Positions 18,021 through 25,177 of a DNA stretch of 64,000 bases are shown here, piece after piece (the first letter of the stretch is position 1; the number at the start of each line of letters is the position of its first letter). Source of the stretch: Candidatus Binatia bacterium. Its GTDB lineage: Bacteria > Desulfobacterota > Binatia > UBA9968 > JAJDTQ01. The translations under genes and the position numbers were made by a program. A model generated the notes under the pieces. That model was not told where the DNA came from and searched no databases. It worked only from the letters and a program-made list of their open reading frames with translations. Location of the stretch: positions 2,867,042 through 2,931,041 of the forward strand of contig OX638375.1 in NCBI GenBank assembly GCA_951813575.1. Reading direction: 5' to 3'.

Positions 18021-18917
18021 TTACCGTACCTTCGGGTCCAGCGCGTCGCGCAGGCCGTCGCCCAGAAAATTCAGGCTGAAGAGGGTGGCGGCGAGGAAGG
18101 TGGCGGGGAAGACCAGGGCCCAGGGCTGGGTTTCCATCTGGGTCGCGCCCTCGCTGATCAACACGCCCCAGCTCGTCATGGGCTCCTGGATGCCCAGGCC
18201 GAGGAAGCTCAGGAAGCTCTCGAACAGGATGGCGCGGGGGACGGTGAGGGTGGCGAATACCGCCACGGGTCCCACGACGTTGGGGATCACGTGCCGCAGG
18301 ACGATCCCCATGGACGGCGCGCCCATGGCCCGGGCCGCCTCGACGAACTCCCGCCGTTTGATGGAGAGGGTCTCGCCGCGGACGATCCGCGCCATGTCGA
18401 GCCACTCCACCAGGCCGATGGCGACGAAGATCAGCACCACGTGCCGGCCGAAATAGACCATCAGCAGAATCACGAAGAACATGAAGGGCAGGGCGTAGAG
18501 GATGTCGACGAAACGCATCATGAGGGAGTCGGTGACCCCGCCGAGGTACCCGGACACCGTGCCCCAGGCCAGCCCCACGAGTACGCTCACCACCGACGCC
18601 GCCAGTCCCACCGCCAGCGAGATGCGCCCGGCGTAGAGGGTTCGCAGCAGCAGGTCCCGGCCATTGGCGTCGGTGCCGAACAGGTGTCCGCCGGCCAGTG
18701 AGGGGCCGGTGCCGATGGCATCCCAGAAGATCTCGTCGATGGGGTAGGGCGAGAACACCGGCACGGCCACGGAGAGGACCGCCAGCATGCCCAGCGTGGC
18801 CAGTCCGGCCATGGCGGCGCGGTTCCGCCCGAGGTGCGCGGCGGCGTCGCGCCACGGGCTTCGGCCCGCCGCAGCCGCGCTCCGTCGGTTCCCGGTTGCC
18901 GTTGGCGTCTCAGTCAC
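18021..18917 (-). CDS. oligopeptide ABC transporter permease (OppC type), second set
   Basis: Inner-membrane permease of 298 residues with the hallmark GTDANGRDLLLRTLYAGRISL segment after the first helix, the coupling loop EAARAMGAPSMGIVLRHVIPN, and the terminal LGDGLRDALDPKVR. It overlaps the upstream OppB gene by eight bases. No ATPase gene follows: the next thing downstream is the broken SDR and then the complete dipeptide operon, whose ATPases might serve both sets (inference). Confidence 0.92.
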   Translation of the reverse strand: MTETPTATGNRRSAAAAGRSPWRDAAAHLGRNRAAMAGLATLGMLAVLSVAVPVFSPYPIDEIFWDAIGTGPSLAGGHLFGTDANGRDLLLRTLYAGRISLAVGLAASVVSVLVGLAWGTVSGYLGGVTDSLMMRFVDILYALPFMFFVILLMVYFGRHVVLIFVAIGLVEWLDMARIVRGETLSIKRREFVEAARAMGAPSMGIVLRHVIPNVVGPVAVFATLTVPRAILFESFLSFLGLGIQEPMTSWGVLISEGATQMETQPWALVFPATFLAATLFSLNFLGDGLRDALDPKVR

Positions 18918-19833
18918 GGCGCACCCGTGGATCCAGCACTCCGTAAAGCATGTCGACCGCCAGGTTGAGGACGATGATGAGGGTGCCGTAGGTGACCACG
19001 ACGCCCATCACCAGCGTGTAGTCGCGGTTGAGGGCGCCCTGGACGAAGTAGCGGCCGAGGCCCGGAATCCCGAAGATCTGCTCGATGACCACCGAGCCGG
19101 TGACGATGGCGGCGGTGGCGGGACCGAGGTAGGACACCACCGGCGTGAGCGCGTTCTTGAGGGCGTGGCGGAAGACGATGCGCCGTTCCGTGAGCCCCTT
19201 GGCGCGGCCGGTGCGGATGAAGTCGGCGTTCAGCACCTCGAGCACGCTGCCCCGAGACAGCCGGGCGATATAGGCCACCTGGGGCAGCGCGAGGGAGATC
19301 ACCGGCAGCAGCAGGTGGCGGATGCCGCCGTCCCCCAGGCCGCCCACCGGCAGCAGGTTCAGGTAGACGCCGATCACCAGCGACAGCAGCGGCGCCACCA
19401 CGAAATTGGGTACCGCGATGCCGGTCATGGCCAGGCCCATGACCAGGTGGTCCGCCACGGTGTTGCGCCGGTTGGCCGCCCAGGCGCCCAAGCCGACCCC
19501 GAAGAGCACCGCCGCCACCATGGCGAACAGGCCGATCTTGAGCGACACCGGGAAGCCGGCGGCGATGAGCTCGGTGACGGTGAAGTCGCGGTACTTGAAG
19601 GACGGGCCGAAGTCTCCCCGCGCAAGGCCCTTGAGGTAGCGGATGAACTGCTGCGGCAGCGGCTCGTCGAGGTGGTAGACGCGGTTCAGGTTGGCCGAAA
19701 TTTCAGGCGGGACCACCCGTTCGCGGTCGAAGGGTCCGCCCGGAGCCAGCCGGATCATGAAGAACGCGATGGCGACGATGATGAACAGCGTCGGCACAGC
19801 CGACGCCAACCGCCGTATCACATAGGTCCACAA
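18910..19833 (-). CDS. oligopeptide ABC transporter permease (OppB type), second set
   Basis: Inner-membrane permease of 307 residues: MWTYVIRRLASAVPTLFIIV first helix, APGGPFDRERVVPPEI periplasmic segment, coupling loop RTGRAKGLTERRIVFRHALKN, and a DMLYGVLDPRVR tail. The RLAPGGPFDRER wording is characteristic of OppB rather than DppB. It follows its binding-protein gene by 48 bases, without the strong hairpin found in the other binding-protein operons. Confidence 0.92.
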   Translation of the reverse strand: MWTYVIRRLASAVPTLFIIVAIAFFMIRLAPGGPFDRERVVPPEISANLNRVYHLDEPLPQQFIRYLKGLARGDFGPSFKYRDFTVTELIAAGFPVSLKIGLFAMVAAVLFGVGLGAWAANRRNTVADHLVMGLAMTGIAVPNFVVAPLLSLVIGVYLNLLPVGGLGDGGIRHLLLPVISLALPQVAYIARLSRGSVLEVLNADFIRTGRAKGLTERRIVFRHALKNALTPVVSYLGPATAAIVTGSVVIEQIFGIPGLGRYFVQGALNRDYTLVMGVVVTYGTLIIVLNLAVDMLYGVLDPRVRRD

Positions 19834-19881
19834 GGCAGGTCCCGGATCTCCGGTGGGCCTTCCGCGCAGGACCCGGGGGGA

Positions 19882-21504
19882 TCAGGGCGCGAGCGACAGG
19901 TAGCGGGTCGGGTGCACGTCCATGACGTTGTCCTTCCACCCCTTGACCCGCGGGCTCACCAGGTGCTGGGTCGTGTAGTGGTAGATGGGGATGATCGGCA
20001 TGTCCTTCAGCAGGATGCCTTCCGCCTTCTGCATGAGCTTCGCCCGGATTTCCAGGTCGGTTTCCGTCTCCGCCTTACGCATGAGGGCGTCGTACTCCGA
20101 GCTGTTGTACCCCGCGGGGTTCATGGAGCCGACGCCGCCCTTGAGCAGCTCGAGGAACGTGTTGGCGTCGTTGTAGTCGCCGATCCAGCCGGCCCGGAGC
20201 ACGTCGAACTGCATCGCGCGGCGGGTCGTGAGATAGACCTTCCACTCCTGGTTGAAGAGCTCTGTCCGGACGCCCAGGGCCTGTTTCCACATTCCCGAGA
20301 TGGCTATGGCGATGCGCTTGTGGTTGTCGCTGGTGTTGTACAGGATCTGCACCTTCAGAGGGTTCTCCTTCGAGTATCCCGCTTCGGCGTAGAGCTTTTT
20401 TGCCCGGGCGATGCGCTCGGCCTTGGACAGTCCCTTCCAGGGTACCGTAGCTCCCGCGTACCGATTGACGCCCGGGGGGACCCAGGCGTGGGCAGGAATC
20501 TCGCCGCCCTTGGTGACCTTGCCGGTGAGGATCTCCCGGTCGATGGTCATGGCCAGTGCGTTGCGCAGTCCCGGCCGGTCGCGGAACGGCGCCTTGGTCA
20601 GGTTGAGGGCATAGTAGTAGGTGCCGAGATACGCGGTGTTGTGGAACTGCGCCGGGAGGTTCTTCTCCACCCACGCGATCTGGTCGGGGGGCACGTCATA
20701 GGTGATGTCCAGCTCGCCGCTCCGGTACCGCTTGAGCTCAGTGCTCGTGTTCTCCGTGGGGTGGAAGACCACCGCATCGATACGCACGCTGGCCGCGTCC
20801 CAATAGTGCGGATTGCGCTCCACACGGATGTGGCTCTGGGGCACCCATTCGGTCAGGCGGTAGGCGCCGTTGGAGACCAGGTTGCCGGGCCGGGTCCACT
20901 TGTCTCCGTGGCGCTCCAGCGTCTTGGGATGCACGGGATACGCGTGAGGGTGCGTGAGCATGCCGAGGAAGTAGGGCGTCGGCGCCTTCAGGGTCACCTT
21001 CAGGGTGTGCGCGTCGACGGCTTCCACCCCGAGCCGGTCGAGCTCCTCGATCTTGCCCTTGGTGATCTCCTCGCCGTTGGCGATGGGCCAGAGGATGAAG
21101 GCGTAGCCGGAGCCCACCGCCGGATCCACGCCCCGCCTCAACGCGAACACGAAGTCGTGAGCCGTGACCGGATCGCGGTTGGACCACTTGGCGTTCTTGC
21201 GGAGGCGGAACGTGTAGACCTTGCCGTCATCGCTCAGGGTCCAGCTCTCCGCCACGCCCGGGATCAGTGAGCCGTCGGCGGCTTCCGCCACGAGCCCCTC
21301 GAAGAGGTCGCGTTGGATGCCGGCGGCCGGAACGCCCGACGACTTGTGCACGTCGAGGGTCTCCGGCTCCGCGCCGTTGCCCCGCTGGAGGGTGTTCTTG
21401 TCAGCGTGGGCTGAGGAAATGCCCAGCAGCAGTGCGGCGAAGAGGACGATGACCAGCGTTCGGGTGGATGTTCCGAGGCGATGCTTTCCGGATGTTTCAA
21501 GCAT
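19882..21504 (-). CDS. oligopeptide-binding protein (OppA/MppA type)
   Basis: Periplasmic binding protein of 540 residues with an ordinary Sec signal (hydrophobic LVIVLFAALLLGISSAHA, cleaved near residue 34). OppA-like landmarks are the mature start with GNGAEPETLDVHKSSGV, YTFRLRKNAKWSNRDPVTAHDFVFALRR, and NGAYRLTEWVPQSHIRVERN. It probably binds peptides of several residues. It heads the second, ATPase-less transporter set and is preceded by tandem direct repeats that may be regulator sites. Confidence 0.92.
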   Translation of the reverse strand: MLETSGKHRLGTSTRTLVIVLFAALLLGISSAHADKNTLQRGNGAEPETLDVHKSSGVPAAGIQRDLFEGLVAEAADGSLIPGVAESWTLSDDGKVYTFRLRKNAKWSNRDPVTAHDFVFALRRGVDPAVGSGYAFILWPIANGEEITKGKIEELDRLGVEAVDAHTLKVTLKAPTPYFLGMLTHPHAYPVHPKTLERHGDKWTRPGNLVSNGAYRLTEWVPQSHIRVERNPHYWDAASVRIDAVVFHPTENTSTELKRYRSGELDITYDVPPDQIAWVEKNLPAQFHNTAYLGTYYYALNLTKAPFRDRPGLRNALAMTIDREILTGKVTKGGEIPAHAWVPPGVNRYAGATVPWKGLSKAERIARAKKLYAEAGYSKENPLKVQILYNTSDNHKRIAIAISGMWKQALGVRTELFNQEWKVYLTTRRAMQFDVLRAGWIGDYNDANTFLELLKGGVGSMNPAGYNSSEYDALMRKAETETDLEIRAKLMQKAEGILLKDMPIIPIYHYTTQHLVSPRVKGWKDNVMDVHPTRYLSLAP

Positions 21505-21571
21505 GTCCGAGGCCTCCCAAGGGTATGGGCGATTACAAGTGGGTTCTCTAACCGATCGGCCAGCACACTAC

Positions 21572-21622
21572 ATCTGGTTGTCGAACAGCGTAGCATACCA
21601 TATCTGGTTGTCGAACAGCGTA
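21572..21622. repeat. tandem direct repeat upstream of the second binding-protein gene
   Basis: Two identical 21-base copies at 21572-21592 and 21602-21622 repeat with a 30-base period. A third, partial copy, TCGAACAGC, is at 21634-21642. Each contains TTGTCGAACA, a near-palindrome. The location, 70-140 bases upstream of the oppA-like start and between oppositely placed transporter and hydrolase genes of the same strand, suits binding sites of a dimeric regulator spaced by about three helical turns. The regulator is unknown. Confidence 0.7.
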
Positions 21623-21703
21623 ACCGGACATTTTCGAACAGCCCGCGGTCGGCCGTTCCTCTCGGGAACCGGCGGGCATCCCCCTCGCCGCGGCCGTGCC
21701 GGT

Positions 21704-22519
21704 TCAGAAGCCGGGAACAGCGGGCTTCGGGTTGTCGGGAAACAGACCGTGCTTGTCGAGGAACTCGATCATGAAGCGGTTGAACAGCCAGGGCTGCTCG
21801 ATCTGGCAGGCATGCCCGGCCCCGGGCAGCACCTTCAACTCGCAACCCGGTATCCGTTCCTGCAGCGCGGCCGCGGTGGGGTGGGAATTGTCCTCGCTGC
21901 CGGTGAGGATGGTGACCGGACAGGCGATGTCGGAGTGATGGCCCTCGGGCTCCGGCGCCTGCATTGCCCGGAACTGGTGGAGGATGGTATCGACATCCGC
22001 GAAGTCGTTGCGTTCCGCGAAGAGGTTGGCGAAGAAATGCGCCATCGGCGTAGCGCGAAATGCAGGGCTCAGGTCCTCGAAGGTGTAGGCCCAGCGATAA
22101 CCAATGCCCTTGGCCCCGTACGCGGCGATGCGCCGGGCGGCGAACGCTTTCTTGGGCGTGTACCCTGTGCCTGACAGGATCATCGCCGCCGTCCGGTCGG
22201 GATGCTGGTGATACATGTACGGGGCGAGGGACGATCCCACCGAGCAGCCCACCAGAATGGCTGTTTCACCCGGCAAGGCGTCGTCGACGGCTTCCCAGCA
22301 CGCCGCCGCCATGTCGTCCATGGTCAGCCCCTCCGCGGCCTTGGGCGACCGCCCGTACCCTGGAATGTCGATGGCGATGCACCGGTACCACGTCGATAGA
22401 TGCGCCATCTGGAAGATCCAGCACGACTGATCCATCGGGTTGGGATGGACGAACGCCATCACGGGGCCGGTACGGCCCATGCGCTCGTAGTAGAGCGGTC
22501 CTTCAACGTTGTTCGCCAT
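21704..22519 (-). CDS. alpha/beta hydrolase, paralogue 2 of 3
   Basis: Same family and length (271 residues) as the copy at 10.4 kb. The N-terminus MANNVEGPLYYERMGRTGP is shared, the nucleophile elbow is GCSVG (Ser93), the acid lies in TGSEDNSHP, and the catalytic His is in GAGHACQIEQPW. The ATG at 22519 matches the other two copies. It lies just downstream of paralogue 3 and upstream of the second peptide transporter set, all in one direction, so co-transcription is likely. Substrate unknown. Confidence 0.88.
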   Translation of the reverse strand: MANNVEGPLYYERMGRTGPVMAFVHPNPMDQSCWIFQMAHLSTWYRCIAIDIPGYGRSPKAAEGLTMDDMAAACWEAVDDALPGETAILVGCSVGSSLAPYMYHQHPDRTAAMILSGTGYTPKKAFAARRIAAYGAKGIGYRWAYTFEDLSPAFRATPMAHFFANLFAERNDFADVDTILHQFRAMQAPEPEGHHSDIACPVTILTGSEDNSHPTAAALQERIPGCELKVLPGAGHACQIEQPWLFNRFMIEFLDKHGLFPDNPKPAVPGF

Positions 22520-22584
22520 GATGTGCCTCCGTTTCGTGGTCCCCAACCTCTGAACGCCAGAAACTGATGATCATTCGATATTCG

Positions 22585-23397
22585 TTAGGACCCGGCCGAT
22601 GGTTCAGGCGTCCCCGGGAAAAGGTCGTGCCTGGTGAGAAACTCGATCATGAAGCGGTCGAACAGCCAGGGCTGCTCGATCTGGCAGGCGTGTCCGGCGC
22701 CGGGCAACACCTTCAACTCACAACCCGGTATTTGTTCCTGCAGGGCAAACGCCCGTGGATGGGCGTTGTCCTCGCTGCCGGTGAGGATGGTGACCGGGCA
22801 GGCGATGCCGGAGTAATGGCCCTCGGGCTCCTGTTCCTGGAGCGCCCCGAACTGGTGGCAGATCGTGTCCACGTCCGCGAACTCGTTGCGTTCGGTGAAC
22901 AGGTTGGCGAAGAAATGCGCCAGCGGCGTTGCACGGAATGCGGGGCTCAAGTCCTCGAACGTGTACCTCCAGCGAAAGCCGATGCCGTTGGCCCGGTAGG
23001 TGTCGATGCGCCGCTGGAAGTTGCTCTTGTCGGTGGAATACCCCTTGCCCGACAGGATGATCGCCTTCGTCCGGTCCGGACTCTGGTGATACATGTAGGG
23101 AGCGATGGCCGATCCCACCGAAGAGCCCACCAGGATGGCGGCCTCGCCCGGCATCGCGTCGTCGAGCGCCTCCCAGCACGCCTCCGCCATGTCATCCATG
23201 GTCAGACCGGCCCCCGCCTTCGGCGACCGCCCGTACCCCGGAATGTCGATGGCGATGCACCTGTACCACGTCGACAGGTGCGCCATCTGGAAAATCCAGC
23301 ACGACTGGTCCATCGGATTCGGATGGATGAACGCCATCACCGGCCCGGTGCGGCCCATGCGCTCGTAGTAGAGGGGTCCGTGGATGTTGCTGGCCAT
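22585..23397 (-). CDS. alpha/beta hydrolase, paralogue 3 of 3
   Basis: Third copy (270 residues), starting MASNIHGPLYYERMGRTGP, with elbow GSSVG (Ser93), TGSEDNAHP and GAGHACQIEQPW. The second residue of the elbow differs from the Cys of the other two copies. A good AAGGAG site precedes the ATG. The gene begins two bases after the stop of the small antitoxin-like gene, so the ribosome site lies inside that gene. Confidence 0.88.
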   Translation of the reverse strand: MASNIHGPLYYERMGRTGPVMAFIHPNPMDQSCWIFQMAHLSTWYRCIAIDIPGYGRSPKAGAGLTMDDMAEACWEALDDAMPGEAAILVGSSVGSAIAPYMYHQSPDRTKAIILSGKGYSTDKSNFQRRIDTYRANGIGFRWRYTFEDLSPAFRATPLAHFFANLFTERNEFADVDTICHQFGALQEQEPEGHYSGIACPVTILTGSEDNAHPRAFALQEQIPGCELKVLPGAGHACQIEQPWLFDRFMIEFLTRHDLFPGTPEPSAGS

Positions 23398-23398
23398 G

Positions 23399-23635
23399 CT
23401 ATGTCTCCTTGGAGGTCAGGTATTTCCCGGCGAGCGCATCATGCCGCTGGTTGTTACGACGCGTCGCCCGTAGCTGGCCCCGCCAACGCGTAGTGAAGGA
23501 AGGGGTCTGCTCTCCCTCCGTCTCTGTGAGCCGTTGCTCGATGAGCGAAGAAAGGGATATGCCCCGGGAACGAGCTTGCTGCTTAGCCATCGACAGCACT
23601 CCCGCGTCGATTGTGATTGTGAGATTCTTCTTCAT
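23399..23635 (-). CDS. DUF6364-like antitoxin, apparently orphan
   Basis: Small protein of 78 residues starting MKKNLTITIDAGVLSMAKQQARSRG, followed by ISLSSLIEQRL. This is the ribbon-helix-helix-like beginning of DUF6364-type antitoxins, normally followed by a PIN-domain VapC toxin. Here the next gene is the hydrolase, so the toxin is missing. Its ATG overlaps the stop of a tiny upstream frame (ATGA). Confidence 0.6.
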   Translation of the reverse strand: MKKNLTITIDAGVLSMAKQQARSRGISLSSLIEQRLTETEGEQTPSFTTRWRGQLRATRRNNQRHDALAGKYLTSKET

Positions 23636-23811
23636 CCCGTGCGTAGCCTCGTAGCCGAAGCGCCAAATCGAGTTCGAACGTACGCCTCAGTATCCTCGAC
23701 TGAGAGCTTCACGGTCCCCGGTCCGCTTCGGACGAAGAAGTCACCGTCCTCTTCAGTCTCAACTCCCTTCCATTTCAGGAATAGGGGTTCCGGGGTCCGC
23801 TGACAACGCAC
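23632..23811 (-). CDS. hypothetical 59-residue protein, uncertain
   Basis: An open frame with a GTG start at 23811 ends in a four-base overlap with the antitoxin-like gene. Its residues (FFVRSGPGTVKLSVEDTEAY in the middle) look protein-like and acidic, but I recognise no family. The coupling is the main support. No clear ribosome site is seen, and it may be the remnant of a larger gene, since another gene relic overlaps its start. Confidence 0.3.
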   Translation of the reverse strand: MRCQRTPEPLFLKWKGVETEEDGDFFVRSGPGTVKLSVEDTEAYVRTRFGASATRLRTG

Positions 23812-23847
23812 CGCCGCAACGGCTCAAGGACGAGCTCCCAGAACTGC
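23810..23847 (-). repeat. relic similar to a segment of grdC
   Basis: These 38 bases match 25546-25583, inside grdC, at 34 positions, on the same strand and in the same reading frame. The encoded QFWELVLEPLRR parallels QFRELVLGPLRR in GrdC. It lies just behind the hicB stop with no flanking similarity visible, so it looks like a scar of duplication or recombination. Confidence 0.6.
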
Positions 23848-23855
23848 CGCACCGG

Positions 23856-24284
23856 TCATGCCGCGTGAGATTCGACGATGAGTTCCTGTCCCAGCACTCG
23901 CAACGCTTTGTGAATCCGGTTGGCCGCGGTGTGGTGCCGTGGGTCGAGCATCCGGCGTACGACCTTCTCGTCGACACCGAGGCGCTGTGCAAATGCGTTG
24001 CGCGACAACCCGCTGGCACGTAAAGCGAGGACGAAGGCGGCCTTTGCCGCCATATCGGGCGGTACAGCGATCAGATGTTCGCCGGTGCGCCGTCGGCTTG
24101 GCGTTGGGATCGGCTCGTCGTCGTCAATGCGGCCGGCGACGGCTTCTTCAAGCGCGTCCCGCGCCTCAACGAGTGCTTCGGCTTGATCGGCTCCGGACGT
24201 GAGACACTCGGGGTAGTCCCGGAAGGAGACGACGAGTTCTCCCGAGGGGTCCGCTTGGAGTCTGGCTGGATAGCGAAATTGCAT
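23856..24284 (-). CDS. hicB: HicB-type antitoxin
   Basis: Antitoxin of 142 residues. The N-terminal half is the partial RNase-H-like HicB fold (FRYPARLQADPSGELVVSF, then YPECLTSGADQAEALVEARD). The C-terminal half is a helix-turn-helix (ALRASGLSRNAFAQRLGVDEKVVRRML) that would bind the operator upstream of hicA. The ATG at 24284 has AGGA at the right distance. It follows hicA by 19 bases in the usual toxin-first order. Confidence 0.88.
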   Translation of the reverse strand: MQFRYPARLQADPSGELVVSFRDYPECLTSGADQAEALVEARDALEEAVAGRIDDDEPIPTPSRRRTGEHLIAVPPDMAAKAAFVLALRASGLSRNAFAQRLGVDEKVVRRMLDPRHHTAANRIHKALRVLGQELIVESHAA

Positions 24285-24303
24285 AACGATCCTTACTCCT
24301 ACC

Positions 24304-24519
24304 CTACCGAAAGTCATTCGGATCGAGTCCAAGCTGGCGGATCATGGCGGCGAGAAGACTCCGGCCAATCTCCTTCCGGCGATCCTTCACGATGGTCTTC
24401 CGACCGCCGTGGTACAACGTGAGGTGACTTCCCTTGCCGCGCTTGGTGTCGATGCGGACCTCGATATCGCGTGCTGTGCCGAGGTCAAAGACCCGATCAA
24501 CGAATTCCCTGCCCTTCAC
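24304..24519 (-). CDS. hicA: HicA-type mRNA interferase toxin
   Basis: Toxin of 71 residues with a double-stranded-RNA-binding-like fold. GKGSHLTLYHGG carries the catalytic His (His32), and the tail KEIGRSLLAAMIRQLGLDPNDF is typical of HicA. It is expected to cleave mRNA when free of HicB. The promoter directly upstream contains a perfect palindrome, consistent with repression by the HicAB complex. Confidence 0.88.
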   Translation of the reverse strand: MKGREFVDRVFDLGTARDIEVRIDTKRGKGSHLTLYHGGRKTIVKDRRKEIGRSLLAAMIRQLGLDPNDFR

Positions 24520-24525
24520 AGTCTA

Positions 24526-24554
24526 TGTCTAGGACAGTTCTGTCCGAATATCAA
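24526..24554 (-). promoter_or_regulatory. hicAB promoter with palindromic operator in the spacer
   Basis: -35 TTGATA (24549-24554), a 17-base spacer and -10 TAGACA (24526-24531). The spacer holds a perfect 14-base palindrome with arms GGACAG and CTGTCC (24532-24545). The start codon is seven bases past the -10, so transcription starts at or next to the ATG, giving a nearly leaderless hicA message. Confidence 0.6.
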
Positions 24555-24624
24555 GGAGGGTTTACTCCAGATCGTTGAATAGGTTGTTTGAGAGCTTTCG
24601 CGAACGTCGAGTGCCGCTTTGCGC

Positions 24625-25095
24625 CTACCCCGCCCGCATCCCCGCCAACGCCCCCACGATCGCATCCGCGTCCAGCCCCATCTCCAGGATCTCGATGTTT
24701 TCGGCGTACTGGTCGGGGTCGATGGCGGCTTTCACGTTGGGCTCGAAGACGTGGTAGGCGTCGAGGCCCAGCTCCACGCCGGCGAGGGGGCCGGCGTAGG
24801 AGGGGTCGCCGGTGGTGACGGTCTCGAACTGGACCTGGCTGCTCTCGGTGGTGGGAGCGCCAAGCAGCACGACGATGCCGTCCTTTCCGTATTCTTCAGC
24901 GAGTTCTTTGATTCGACCTTGATCCTCAAGGTCCATGGCCCCAGCGGCTGTTCAGACGAAGCACTGGGTGGCGGCGTACGCGACTTCGCCTCCCAGTCCC
25001 GCGATGGCCTGTTGGATGACCGGGGCGGGGACGCCGTCCCGTTCGCCGAGGATGATGAGCTTCTTGCCGTCCAGTGCGATGGGTTCTCCAGTCAT
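24625..25095 (-). CDS. grdA: glycine/sarcosine/betaine reductase selenoprotein A (UGA = Sec48)
   Basis: Small redox selenoprotein that carries the carboxymethyl-selenoether intermediate in glycine reductase. The 156-residue protein is seen only if the in-frame TGA at 24954-24952 is read as selenocysteine. The order is MTGEPIALDGKKLIILGERD, then CFV-U-TAAGAMDLEDQGR around the UGA, then ETVTTGDPSYAGPLAGVELG. This is the GrdA CxxU site (Cys45, Sec48) in a highly conserved context, and the total length equals that of the family. AAGGAG lies seven bases before the ATG at 25095. A perfect hairpin begins 18 bases after the UGA and fits a bacterial SECIS. It lies 82 bases downstream of grdC. A conventional caller would give only a 103-residue fragment starting at the internal Met. 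Confidence 0.93.
24915..24933 (-). promoter_or_regulatory. bacterial SECIS hairpin of grdA
   Basis: Eight perfectly paired bases (arms GACCTTGA and TCAAGGTC) enclose a GGA loop. The loop starts 26 bases after the UGA and opens with G, matching the published bacterial SECIS rules (loop 16-37 bases from UGA, G among the first loop bases). It would bind SelB and direct Sec insertion. Confidence 0.8.
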
Positions 25096-25177
25096 GATAT
25101 TCTCCTTGTTATCAATGGGTTGAGTCTTATAGGGTCATAACTTGTACTATGGCTTTTCCCGTCTGCTCGACTTGCCG

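Noticed and set aside
24625..24936. A complete 103-residue protein starting at the internal Met
   Set aside because: It is the C-terminal part of selenoprotein GrdA; the family active site and N-terminus lie in frame upstream of the UGA.
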